From: Tubulanus polymorphus
Lineage: Eukaryota; Nemertea; Palaeonemertea; Tubulaniformes; Tubulanidae
Assembly (NCBI RefSeq): GCF_964204645.1
Contig: NC_134028.1
Span: 18,014,153 to 18,078,152, forward strand
Reading direction: 5' to 3'
Length of the DNA: 64,000 bases
The notes beneath the pieces are model-generated. The model saw only the letters and a list, made by a program, of their open reading frames with translations, did no database searches and was not told the DNA's origin. This document shows, in pieces, positions 1 to 12,800 of the stretch (within the stretch, counting starts at the first letter, position 1; every line of letters starts with the position of its first letter). The position numbers and the translations under genes are program-made.

Positions 1-735
1 TATCCAGTCAGGATCACTTATTTACTGGTGACATTTTAGAAGCAGTACGCATGATCCCTTCTTATAAAAGACTCCAACAATGAATGAATGTATCAATTTT
101 TGTTTTGTACATGTAATTCTCTATCGTTGTCTCAGGTATCTTATGGAAGAGGTTCCTCAAACTCAGTTCCTGGATGACGTTGCAAATGACAAATAGTCGG
201 GGAATCGACAAATATGGACGGGGTATGGTCAGATAAGGGTCAGGTGAGGTTGGCAAACGGTCGGGGAACTGACGGACATATTATTAGGCAGTCAGCAAAA
301 TGTCGGCATACTGATGAAAACTGAAGTCGGGTCGACTACTACCCGACGAGCACGCCCATCGGTGGGACGACTGTGACACCGACTAAGGGCCGACAATCTT
401 GCCGACTTTTTTTTGGACGTCGGGCCGACTAAAAATGTTGACTGGGTAGTAGTGAATAGATCAATGCACCACATAGCAGCGAGTTTGTGTGTTTGTGTGT
501 GAATGCGCATGTGCCTATGCATGTGTGCACATGCACCAACGGTTTCCATGTTTTTTTCACCTCAATGTACTGAGGAATGTACTCAAAAGTCAGATCAAGT
601 TAACCGGTGGATAAGCATAATGGTCACAATGAAGTCTTAATGAAAGTCGTATTGTCATATTGTCAACTATCAACTGGTTAAAATTAACTAACTTACTGAT
701 CCTTGATGAGTGATAATAAAATAACTATGGAATAC
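1..735. other. Intron, GTCGG-rich
   Basis: No exon found. Positions 190-450 are dense in GTCGG/CCGAC, with an inverted repeat GTCGGGT (326-332) / ACCCGAC (341-347). A GT-rich stretch lies at 485-530. Probably an old mobile-element fragment. Confidence 0.4.
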
Positions 736-846
736 CTTGTATCTTGGAAATTCTGGCTGATTATCATCAACATCCAATATTTTCACTGTAAGAAATCGAC
801 TGGTTTCAAAGGGGGTATCTCCACTGTCTTTGGCAACCAATAGCAA
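736..846 (-). CDS. Cadherin exon 25 (last seen)
   Basis: 37 codons, phase 0/0, ATTCAG acceptor, GTATTC donor. AKDSGDTPFE and canonical linker DVDDNQPEF. Nothing in 1-735 continues the repeat, so the next exon is beyond the window. Confidence 0.9.
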
Positions 847-3800
847 CTGAATGTATAAGACAAATATTGAATAGATTGAAATGAAATCTTTTGGCACAAT
901 TGAATGAAAGCTTAATCATGTTCAAACATTATTCAGATTGGTATGAAAACAAGGAAACACTTACGGTATATGTATCTATAAACTCTCGATCATAAACTTG
1001 TTCTGCGCGAATCACACCAGTTATGGGATTGATCCGGAATTCGGGAGTTGCAGAAACAAAAGTATCTCCATACATGAAACCGTATGTTATCTGACCGCTA
1101 GGACCTTCATCATCATCTATAGCTAGGACTTGATAAATAAGCATTCCCAGGTATTGATTCTGCAAATTCAATTCAATAAAATTCATTTCAGTTTGTACGC
1201 AATTATCATGAATCCTGCTAACAATTTCACAATCATGTACTGTCCTGAGTACTAAGATTATGAATATTAACGATACAAAAGAAATTATCAAGCAGTAAAC
1301 AAAAATCAGCTAAAAGATACATGGACTCCTAGTTGACAGTCATATTGTATTTTTCAGCTAATCAGCCTCCTGTGAGTTAGTGGAGTGCAGGTTTTTTTTT
1401 AGCCTAAATAGGTACCTTTAAAGATCCTTTATAAAATATGAACCAAGTTATCATCCAAACATGAAATAGGAGCCCAAGGGACACCATGCCCACTTGGAAA
1501 GTGGTTTCAAATGCTCAACAATCTAACAGTTTCAACAAGAGCCCCAAGGGGCACTATGGCCAGCCTGTCAGCTTTTCATAAAATGGCAAATGATGATGCA
1601 TTCTGTGGGTTAAATTTGTCAAAATACACTCCCAGCTGAGAGTCAATACCTAATAATTTACACAATACAATCGTAGAATACATAAGTAGCACAGACAGCA
1701 CCTGGATCTGGCAAGAACAAATACCTCAGATAAATCTTTTCCCTTGGTCTTATTGATTTTAATTTTCTGAAATTTTCTCAATATAACAAAATTGAATTGG
1801 ATTTGATATTTTTTGCAGAATAAAATTTGTTTGAATTTGTAGTTTGAGCACATGGCTAATTAGCATATCAAGGTCATCTATCCGATTTAAGAAAAAGCTA
1901 TTTCTTCCAGACTTTGCACAATGGTCAATGATATTTTCTGTAGTGCTAATAAAAATATTCCTCCCAAAAACCAAATCAACCAAAGCTTTCACAGAAATCG
2001 ATCTTGAAATACAATTTTAGATCTAAAAATTAAACCAGGAAGTAAAACGGTAGACGATACCGCAGGTTCATGTGAACACCTCCTGATTTCTGCGGCTAAG
2101 CCAATCATAGAGGAGTCTTTGCTTTCTGATTGGCTTTTCAAAACCGATATTTTTGCGATCAGATATTCAGGAAAAAGCTCATATAAATTTCAACGAAGTC
2201 CCCTTTCAAAATTCAGCTACGTAGAGTTTGGAGAATGGATAATGCTTTAATGAATGATTTCTATGAATATATGCTCAGTTGCACAGACAAAGAGCCTTTG
2301 CTCTGGAAACCATGTCATTTAAATTCACTCCATTTGTATAGTAATAGGCCAGCCGTATGAATGATTTCTATGAATATATGCTCAGTTGCACAGACAAAGA
2401 GCCTTTGCTCTGGAAACCATGTCATTTAAATTCACTCCATTTGTATAGTAATAGGCTCAGCCCACGGCTGGCCTAATAATCAATGCCCCTGGTGAGGATA
2501 TCCTGACACCAATGACCTTGACATTCACCACAATCCTAGAACATGTTACCAGCTACAATTTTGCATTTGATTGTGATTACAATCTACGCTTGGGTACTAA
2601 TATAATATTAAACAAGAGATCCACGGATCTTAATATCTCGGGCGCAGAATGTTATCTTTGTAATGTATAGGCGTCATCTGATTGATGCATCTTTAAGGTT
2701 TTCCTTGAACACTTCATGGATGTGTAAAATCTGCTGATTTCGGTGAACAACATCATCAAAATCTAATCAGCAATCATCGCGGCAATACACGAGCTTTGGG
2801 CCTATTCGATTGTGCGCGCATAATCTTCCGTGAAGTAGCGTATCGATCGAATCTTCGGTTATTTGCATAATGAAATAGATATGGGGAGACGGAATCGATA
2901 CTACGGCTATCAAATTAGAAATAAACATATAAGACTCTCCCATGACTAGGAAATGAGAAACTAAAACAAAGCAGATTAATAAATAAGATTTAAAGACCGG
3001 TTTGTCTGCGTCAATCGAATATGCCCTTACGTTGATTGACAGCGGGAGCTCAGCCAACCGCAGGGAGCAGTTATTTTACTTCAATGTAACGTTGTACATC
3101 GGCCTTCTAGCCGTTTTATGAAACAAAATGCTCCTTGAAATTTCTTTAAAAATCGCAACAAATTCGTCGATTTCTCTTGAATGAACGCGATATTCAAAAT
3201 TCCATTTCCAACAGATTTTAGCCGCATGATGAAGCTACATTTTGCACATAAACATAGTAGATTGCATGACTTCATGTCAAAGTTATAACCTCATTTGTTA
3301 GCAAAAATTCGATTTTTGGAGCCATTACAACATCTCGGGCTTCGCCTGAGATAAATACTAAGTTGTACTATTTAATGCCCCCTGGTGACAATATCCATGA
3401 ACCAATGACCTTGAAACTCACCAAAATCTTACATGTGAACAGCTACAACTTTGCAGGTGATTGTGGTTAGGATATGCAAAATATGCATAGGTACCAATAT
3501 AATATAGTAAACTGTAGACATCTCATGGCTAAACACATAAAATCCTGTTTATATCTGCAGCTAACTATTCTTAAAATTTTTTGTAATTTCAAACGAGGCC
3601 ATTTCTTAAGATTATGGTTCCTAGTAATCAGCGAATGTATATTGCTTTGATGCATAATTAATGAAAATATGCTCAGTTGCCCAGCAAAAAGCCGTCTTGA
3701 ACCAAAACATTCAATTTCACTCCATTTTTATAAAAATATGGCCGACAGTGTTGTCACTTTGCAAAATTTTCCAATAATGCAGATTCTCTTGATTTTTACT

Positions 3801-6800
3801 AATAATGAGGTCTTCCTGTGGAGACGGGAAAAGGCACTAATAAATCTTAGAATCCCCACTATTTGCACTCAACGTTGGTAATTACATAATAATAATAGGA
3901 GAGAGGCAATGAGGATAAGTGCCTTGTCCAAAGAAACTACTGTAATGTACATGGTTCGAAAATCAAAATCAAACCCCCTGATTTGCTCCTGGTAGGTGAG
4001 GTGGATTTCTAAGGGACACAAAATTAAAACAAATCAAGACCTAATATACCAATCAAATATATATTAACTTTTATCAAGAATAACCATACACCATATCACC
4101 AATTACCGATAGGCTCTCAAAAAATTGGCTCATTGGCTATCTAATAGGATAAAGCTTTTGGATTTAAATTCCGACAATGATTACCTCCAAAACAGTGATT
4201 GTCCAGTTGTTAAATGGTGGTCGAATCCATCTAGGCGCTCCATTGTTTGCAGCAATAACTTTAATTGTTACATTGGCTGACTGCCACAATCCTGATGAGT
4301 TTCCTTGAAGATCAGTAGCTCTGACAATCATCTTATAAGTACCAGTTTTGCCATTCAGTGTTTCATTGACAGAAATAAGCCCAGTCTTAGAATTGAGATC
4401 AAATAAGTCTACAAAAAAGGATATTTTTCGCTTTCATCAAATGGGAAAAGTAACACCCATAATAAAACTGATTTTATTTCAACTTCATAGATATCTAACT
4501 TGACATGGTTGATTTCCTATATCAACAGGCTTTTTCCATCAATTGATTAATATACATACATGAAGGATCCCCCCAGAACTTTGTGTATCTAAGATCAGCA
4601 TTTATTCCTTCATCATTGTCTGCAGCACGCAACTTCAATACTGAATAATGAACTGGTGTTGTCTCAATGATGGTTGCAAAATATTCTGCGTCTTTGAATA
4701 CTGGTTTGTTGTCGTTGATGTCCTTCAAAGTAACATAAATCTACAAAAACAGAAACCACTCAGGAAAGTCCCTCAACATACTTAAACATTAAAAAGTAAA
4801 ACACAAATTACTCTAAATAACAAAGTATAGGGCTGGGTATTAAAGAATCCTTGGAGGCCTATGAAATAGAATTCTTCTTCAGGTTTGTGATACAAAGCAA
4901 TGTAGTTTTTGAACATAGTAATGCTCTAATAGATATTGCAGGTAAAATATTTTCATGTACTCGATGAAATAGTAAGCGGTAGACCTACATAGCACTTACT
5001 GGGACAGTAGTACGCTTGCGCACTGAAGGAGTATTTGGAGAGTCATAAACCTCAGCTTGCGTCGTAATAAGTGGGGTGGTTTCCCGATCTAAAATGACTC
5101 CATTCTTCACTCTTACAACACCCTGAAATACAAACTCCATTATCAAAGGAATGAAAAAAAAGAAAAATGAAAATTACTTCAATGAAATTATCTATACGTC
5201 ACATGATTGTACCGTCATATTGTCAATGGTGAAATTTGTCTTTTGATCTAAGAGCGTATACCGTACAAGACCAAAATCTCCAAAATCCAAATCAGTTGCG
5301 TTAACAGTTGTAACATAAGTTCCACCAGGTGAATGTTCATAAATCGATGATAAATACTCCTTCTGTTATGAAAAACAGTAATCAAATTAAGTGAATATAT
5401 AACAAGCCAGCCAGATTGGATGTTTACTAGTGCTAACATCATGGAAGTATTACCTCTTTAAACTGTGGTGTAATGTCATTAATATTTTCGATAGTAATAA
5501 AAACAGTAGCAGTAGCTGTTAGAGTTGGTTGTCCACTATCTTTGGCGGTCATTTCAAACTGTAACGTTTGTATAGTCTCATAATCTATTCTCTTATGAGA
5601 AGTAACAACTCCTGTTAAGATAAACGTCAAATGTGTTCTAAATATAATACAGATCTATCAGGGACAGATCCAGGATTTAAGAGGCAAGTCAGTAACATGC
5701 ATAACTCCTGCATTGATTTCTCTACATCATCAAATGCGATTTTGGGCTCTAGGACCTTATCCCCCCAAAATTTCATAACTGTGCCAAATTTAACATAACA
5801 TTAGACAAATGCCAGATTACAATGAAATCTGTGGAAGTTGATAATCAAAAATATGCGAATACTTCTATTCAGATGATTTTAATGTTAGCCACTGCCGTTA
5901 GTGGCGCTAGTGTTGGGTCACCTACCTCAAAGGCAATATGCATTGAAATGTGGGTGACTTTTGTATTCATCCTAGAACTACATTTAACAAAGATCCCCTA
6001 CTCTTGTAAACTCCAAATTGTAGAAGGTTCCAAGTGTTTTATTTTTTTTTTTGAGATGATCAAAACTATATTTTGAATTGGTTTCGTAGCTTGACGATTT
6101 TATCTTAGAAGTCTAATCCATCACATGAGAATTTACGCAACACGTATACTCGCTTGCCGCAGCTTCGTGATAGAATCTCAACATCTACAGTTTTACAGTC
6201 ATAATTCTATTATTTTCTCGTTTTATTGGTATCATTTATCGTTACTTATATGGATAACTCTTTTATATCTTCAAGATTATAATGGTAGGTAGTTTCCAAA
6301 AATATCTGATAATAATGACGACTGTATATAGTGCTGCCATCTATGGGCCTGTAACAGCGATTGTTATTGCATTTCTGATTTATCTCATTTAAAATAATTT
6401 TTTTAGGAATCAAAGGCATATAACAGTACATTCATGTACTGAAAAATTATAAAACACTTCAATCTTCAGTGCCCGGTGGCTCTTTATGGTTTATAGTTTG
6501 TTAATTTCGTAAAATTTTACTCGGACGATTTTCTTCTCATTTCGCCTTTGGCCTAGGCGACCGAACACTAGCACTCATAGTGATGGCGGCAAACATTTAA
6601 ATCATCTGAATAGAAGTATTGAGGTTAGGAGGAGGGTTACTGTGCTTACCCATAGTATGCCTGGATCCACACCCGTTTAAAGTGGTATAGATTAATTCTG
6701 ATGAGACAGCTGCAACTCATTCTTACAATATTAAAATAACTGACCTGTAGCAGAATCAACTTTGAAGAAATTTCCTGGATCTTTCAGCATGTTATATGAT

Positions 6801-9800
6801 GTGATAACACCATCTTTATCTGACGCTACAGCAGTCATGACGAATGATGGAGTTGGCATCTCCTCACGTAAGGTGATATTGTAGTGAGGTAAAGAGAGAG
6901 TCCACGGATCACTAAATACTGGGGGAATTTCATTGATATCCAAAATAACCACCACTACAGTACCTGTGAATATATATAAATGGTATATACTTGATTCAAG
7001 AATTGAAGATTGAATGGAGCGCAGTTTTAATAAGTTTTAAAACTTTTATAAAATATATGCAGACAAATCTGGATGCATTCATGTTCCATTCACATGGATT
7101 GATAAGCAGGTATGTTGTAATTGAGCTTGATTAAAGAACTGCATACCCTTATCTGTGACATTGTATTTGCAGCAGGGTAAGAGCATTTAATGAGATTAAT
7201 TTGTGTCTCAAAGTTAATGCTACCTGTTGAATTTTATCATAATCAGAACTACCATAAGGGTTTTTGTTTCTTCATAGAAAACCCTATTGAAATTCTTGTG
7301 ATTATCATTGTAATTAGATTTCTGCTGCTTTCGCAAAACCCTATTGTAATTCTGGGGAAGGTTGGTTAAGATAACCGGTGGATAAGATCTTAACTAGTGT
7401 TTAAGAACTTATCCACCGGTTAGTCAACCACGAGTTAAATTCAGTTGCTCAAAACCTCAGTTAGGTTGCGGTTTGCTAACAGGTGGTTAAAGTTCCTTAA
7501 CCAGTGGTTAAATCATTTATCCACTGGTTAGCCTCATTTTCATTTGCCCAGCCTCACTTTGAAATTGATCACGATCATATCATTAAAGTGGAGTCTGTTT
7601 TGATTAATAATGACAAGAAAATTTAAAAAGCCAATTTTACAGAAAAAGATTGCAATGCTTGGTTGAAAGGTTATATTCTAGTGCGACTTCTATCTGTGGC
7701 TCCTTGTGTTGAAGTTCAGCTATAAAGTTTGTCCCATCTCTTTAAAAAGGCAATTTTTCTCTTAAACATCCATCCTAAAATTGATTTAGATGCTCGAATC
7801 GCTGTAGATTTTCTCTGTTGTAGCCAAATGTAGGCAATAAAAAACTACACTGGCCACTTAAACCACTGGTTAAGAACTTAACAAAGCCCCATAGGTCGTT
7901 TAACTTTTACCAATAGTTAGGGAATTTAACCGTCGGTTAGGGATTTAACCAACGGTTAAGAGTTTAACCAACCTTTGAGCAACCAGCCCCTGCTAATTAA
8001 CATCATTATCATTATCATTATTATTATCACTATTCTCTTTTTCACACTGTACATGTATCTCACTGAGAGTATATAAACTATTGTAATTTACTTCCATTGC
8101 CAGTGAAACCTTAACGTATCACAAGTACTACGTTGCATTGACAAACACTACACATAGTATTAATCAGAACCCAACTGTGTACTCAGCCCCTAAACATCAA
8201 ATTTAAGGCAAATTCCATCAATATCCATATTACGTGTTTATTCCCACAGCGCATAAACTGCGTAGTTACGTTTGTGCGTGCTAAAATGCATCTGCGTGGC
8301 AATCACATACTTCATCAATGAAATCAATAGCTGCCCCACTGAAATTTTCCTTCTGACGGCCCTGGCTCTAGGGGCTCAAATATGGGACCCTAATCTTTAA
8401 AATGAATCAATGAATCATGATTGGGATGAGAGATCAGTAGCCCTTTTACAAGACGCGTGCATTGATTTATGGTTCTACTAGGTAACTCATATGGTTCTCA
8501 AGTAGCACCACCTACAAGTTGCCGGAACGCTTTTCATTGATATCTACTTAGCGGATTTTAGTGGTTCAAGGAGTAACGTCCACTCTTCCGTGATCAAATA
8601 GAATTAAGAACAAATGCAACTAAAGTAGGAACATTTTTCATCGCAATAATGATCAGTTTTGAAATGCTACATTTTTCATGAAAAACTTAAAAAAAAAAAA
8701 TGAAATTCAGGCTAACCCTATTAAATACTGTTTATATTCTAAATGGAAAATGGATATTTTGCCAATGCTGCATTATTCATGTAAACGCTATTTTGCCAAA
8801 TGAAACTATGAACTTTTGAAATCTGTATAATTTTACTTGTTATACATGTTTCATTGATGAGCAGTGTTTGTTTGGCTTTGGATCACAAATGCCTTCGTGA
8901 CTGAGACTGAACCTCGCTGCTACCAACGGTGTTATCTTAAGTTGGCGGTTCTGAGTCCGTCTCGACTTCAGTCAGTAAAACTTACAACTGTTGTGGTTGC
9001 CATGTTATAACATTTTCATTCACTCACTTTCAAATGTCATAGGAGCATATTAAGCCAGTAGGTGGCGCCACATTGTGGAGTCACTTGAGATTTTCAATAT
9101 CTTAAGGCTCTCAATATTTTCAACATAGATTTTCATGATTGAAATACGAACAAGAAATGAAAATTTGAGGTGTTTTCATAAATCATTAAACTGACAAGAA
9201 AAATTATAAAATCAGGACAGGTATTCTAAAATCCTATTTTTCAAGCACAAGTCGAACGTTATATTTTAGAAAAGCATATCGATTATGCCAAAATCGAGAC
9301 ACTTGGCAGCTCTGAGCATCTGTTTTTCGCACGTAATTCAGTCATTTTATTATGGAAATCACAACCAGATGCCTTAGAACGAAGGAATTTGTGACTATAG
9401 AGTACAGCATATTTCTACGTCTGGAGCGGAGGGGATGACTGATATAGACATCGCAGATATTTTTGTGGGTAGAGATATTTCTATCCAGTACTTGTTTGTG
9501 AATCCCAGCCAAGCCTGCGCCATCCCGGTCGTGTAATAGTAATGTGTGCTGCATACATACAGTCAGTATGTTGTACATACTACAGCGATGTGGGTCACTG
9601 GGGAAAGCTAGTACTATATGCACTGGAAAGCGCGTATCTCTTACTACGTATTTAATTCGCGAAAATAGCCTCACTTAGCAGGATAAAAGGCTCTTAGATG
9701 ATAAAAACATGAATTTTGTGTATCCAAGTTTATGTGTGCCATAATATTTGCGAGAATCTTTCTCTAAAGTGTGAAGCTAGTTTACACATAGGCCGGGTGT

Positions 9801-12800
9801 TCTCGCTCTTACGGTCCATCAGAGGTAGACCGGAGATAATCCATGTAAGCATTTGAACACAGTTAACAACACTTTAAATATGATGTGCTCACGAACTGGC
9901 AGCCAGTGCAGCAATTCGGGAACCGGAGTAATGTGTTCATGGATTTTGGTACGGGTAACCATGCGCGCTGCCCGATTTTGAGTAAGCTGTAATTTTCGAA
10001 GCGATGATTCACCGATACCAGCTAGACATGCATTACAATAGTCCAAACGAGATAGAATCATAGTCTTTGTAAGTAATTTTGCAGCAGATGGAGTCAGCTG
10101 ATGTCAGACTGACCCATTACACCGAAGATGAAATGATGCAAAACAGATTACATTGTTTACTTGTGAGTCCATAGACAGCTGAGAGTCGAAGATGACACCG
10201 AGATTGCGAATCGGAACAGATGAAATCGGAATGTTATAGCCGGATATCTGAATACACTGGATGTCTAACGAGAGCAGCGTTTGCCGTGACATGCACATGA
10301 GTTTGCGTGAAAGATACCAAACGAAAATCCGGTCCCCCAAATAAGAAGTAAGAAAAGGCCAAGTGTCGGTGATGTTGTTCTTGTCAAAGAGGACAAGATG
10401 CCTCAAGGGTGCTGGAAATCAGCTATTGTGTTGGCCTTGATGAGATCAGCTGATGGTAAAACGAGATCAGCGACAGTCAGATTAGAACGACAACCACACT
10501 CAAACGTGGTGAACGGATAATATGATAAAAACCCACTATCTACAGATTAAAAGAATTTAAAAACAAGAATTTATTTATTCAATCTAAAATATATATAAGA
10601 CATGACGTTTCGATCTCACCCTAGAGATCATCGTCTTAGATTCTTTTAATCTGTAGATAGTGGGTTTTTATCATATTGACAGTCAGATTGTCCACTGGCA
10701 ACACGTTAAGAAGATCAATTGCACATCTATACCCCTGGAATGTCCTTCGTCCTTACCAATGGGGTCAGATGTAACTGTACCGAAAGGAGACAAGATCGTC
10801 TCAGATCCTCTGAATGTGTCAGATGTAACAGTACCAAATGGAGACAAGATCATCCTGGATCCTCCGAATGTGTCGATGTACCTGTACCACAGGAAAAATG
10901 TGTGATATTTCCCGATCCAGCTGCCCGGGATAAAATCGAAGGATGGATTAACCCTTTCGAACCGGCTCTCACAAATTTGCGAGAGAACGACGTTTCGCCT
11001 TGTATCGGCTATAGCACAATGAAAGTTTTAAATTTAGTAACGACAAGCAGTATGCGCCTTGGGAACTCCCCAATGAAGTCATTTCGGTACACAAACTCAT
11101 AGCGTACAATTAAAAATTCTCGAGAAATTCGCGTTGAATCGGCAGGTGGCGGTTTCGTAGATTTGACAACCAGGAAACAGACAACGTGTGTCTTTCGCAT
11201 TGTTTATTTTGCTAAAAATGCCTCGGAAATTTCTGACAGATGAAGAAATCCTCAAACTGATTGCCGATGAAGGCTCAGAAGATGAGGATGTTGGATACAC
11301 GCCAGACTCTGACGATGATAACATAGAATCAGATTAAAAAATTTTGATTACTTAATGCTATATATCAAAAGAAACCTTGAAAAGAGTACTACAAACCTAC
11401 CATTTACGGTGAAGCTCTAACTCTACTGGTTTATGAGTTACAAGGCTTGGTAAATAGGTACTTGTTTCCCTTTGTTTTACCCAAAATTAATTCAGTCCTG
11501 CTCAGTGCATTGTTGTAAAATAATCCAGGTTCCAAAGGGTTAAGTCAACACTGTTATTATGTTGTATTTCCTAGGGTAGAAATGAGGGGCCGCAAATTCT
11601 CAAAGTGCGAAGAAATAATCCTTGAGCTAAACCGAGTTTAATATCGGGCGAAGTGAAAGAAAAGTAATGAAGGTAGGATTCAGCATTAATAGTTTCCTAT
11701 ATACTGAGAATTTCAGGAAAAAACCACAGTTAAAGATCAAAACATGGCAAGAAATTTTAGTCTTGCAATATTAGTTGAAATATGTTTTTCGAAAAAAAAT
11801 TGATAATTTCCTGCTTAGATGAGTCGATGTGGTGGTTCATTCTCGGTGTACCGGTATCTATAAAACAGTGTTTAAGATCAATAAAGTGAAAATTAGATTG
11901 CATTGAATTGAAATCACAATGTAATAGACATATAAACGGAGGTTTTGATATTCTGTCCGTTCAGTGTCCATTCCGTACTAACATCTTGCTGTAGTAGAAA
12001 TTATTCGGGGCATATAGACAATAATTATTCATAAAATATCTTACCTTCAATGAGCAGAAATACCGTGTACACCCGTGAATAAACCAGGAAATGCCCGGAT
12101 GCCTCTAGTGTACGGAGACGCATCAGGGTCATTCACAAATGTAATCAAAGAAACTCGAAACTATTGATCTGTTGAAACAAAATGTCAACATTGCAACTGG
12201 AATATTATGAAATAAAAATTAACCTCGATCTCGGTTGATTCGAATTTAAAAACAGAATTCAGCATTCAGCGCATTCCGTCCACACATGAATTTTGAAAAT
12301 GTATCTAATAGGCTACCATATTTCTTGGATATATCCAAGAAACAATAGGTGCGAGCGAGACCCCTGCATTTAGACAGACCTGGGAGTAAATCTAGATGTT
12401 TTTTTCAGCGAAAATTATGGGAAATGTTTAAACAACACCCAAAACTTCATAGTACTAGCAGTGCGGGTCTATTTTGATTTCACAGAAACGCGTGTATACA
12501 AAAAGAACAGCTATTTGCTTCAATTTTGGCATATTTCGATTATTTCATAAAAACACTAGTTCATGAAATATATAAAATTTTCAGATCGTAATAGATACTA
12601 TATGACTATAAAGATACCTCTGATGAAATAATCAAATCTCAAGACCATAAAAAGTATGCCCCCTGTTTTACTGGAAATGAATTGGGAGCATGACGTCACT
12701 GGCTAGTGATAGCAAAAGCAAACTATAGGTTTGCTAAAAACTAAGAAGTGTACCAATCTGGAATTTTCGACACAATATACGGGTACACTGGTACCATGGG

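Larger units (their letters stand above)
1464..3530 (+). mobile_element. Family-R element interrupted by two later insertions
   Basis: The 5' part (GGGACACCATGCCCACTTGG, 1473-1492) matches the start of the element at 22838. It is split at 1535/2477 by one element and at about 2613/3353 by another. Pieces of its ~153-bp internal unit (core CCCCTGGTGA) remain at 2481-2610 and 3374-3500. Removing both insertions restores the order seen at 22838-23485. The 3' end has decayed. Confidence 0.6.

Noticed and set aside
292-549. 85-codon minus-strand ORF
   Set aside because: Composed of GTCGG-rich and GT-rich repeat sequence; nothing cadherin-like and no fit to exon 25's phase.
10590-10635. Hammerhead ribozyme
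   Set aside because: GAUGA..GAAA-like pieces exist, but the sequences flanking the core (GACG and CGTC) pair with each other rather than with separate strands, so the three-stem fold is not available.
10660-11102. Plus-strand repeat protein gene
   Set aside because: Two overlapping frames are open because of a 54-bp tandem repeat; they run into the piggyBac mini-element and lack splice or start support.
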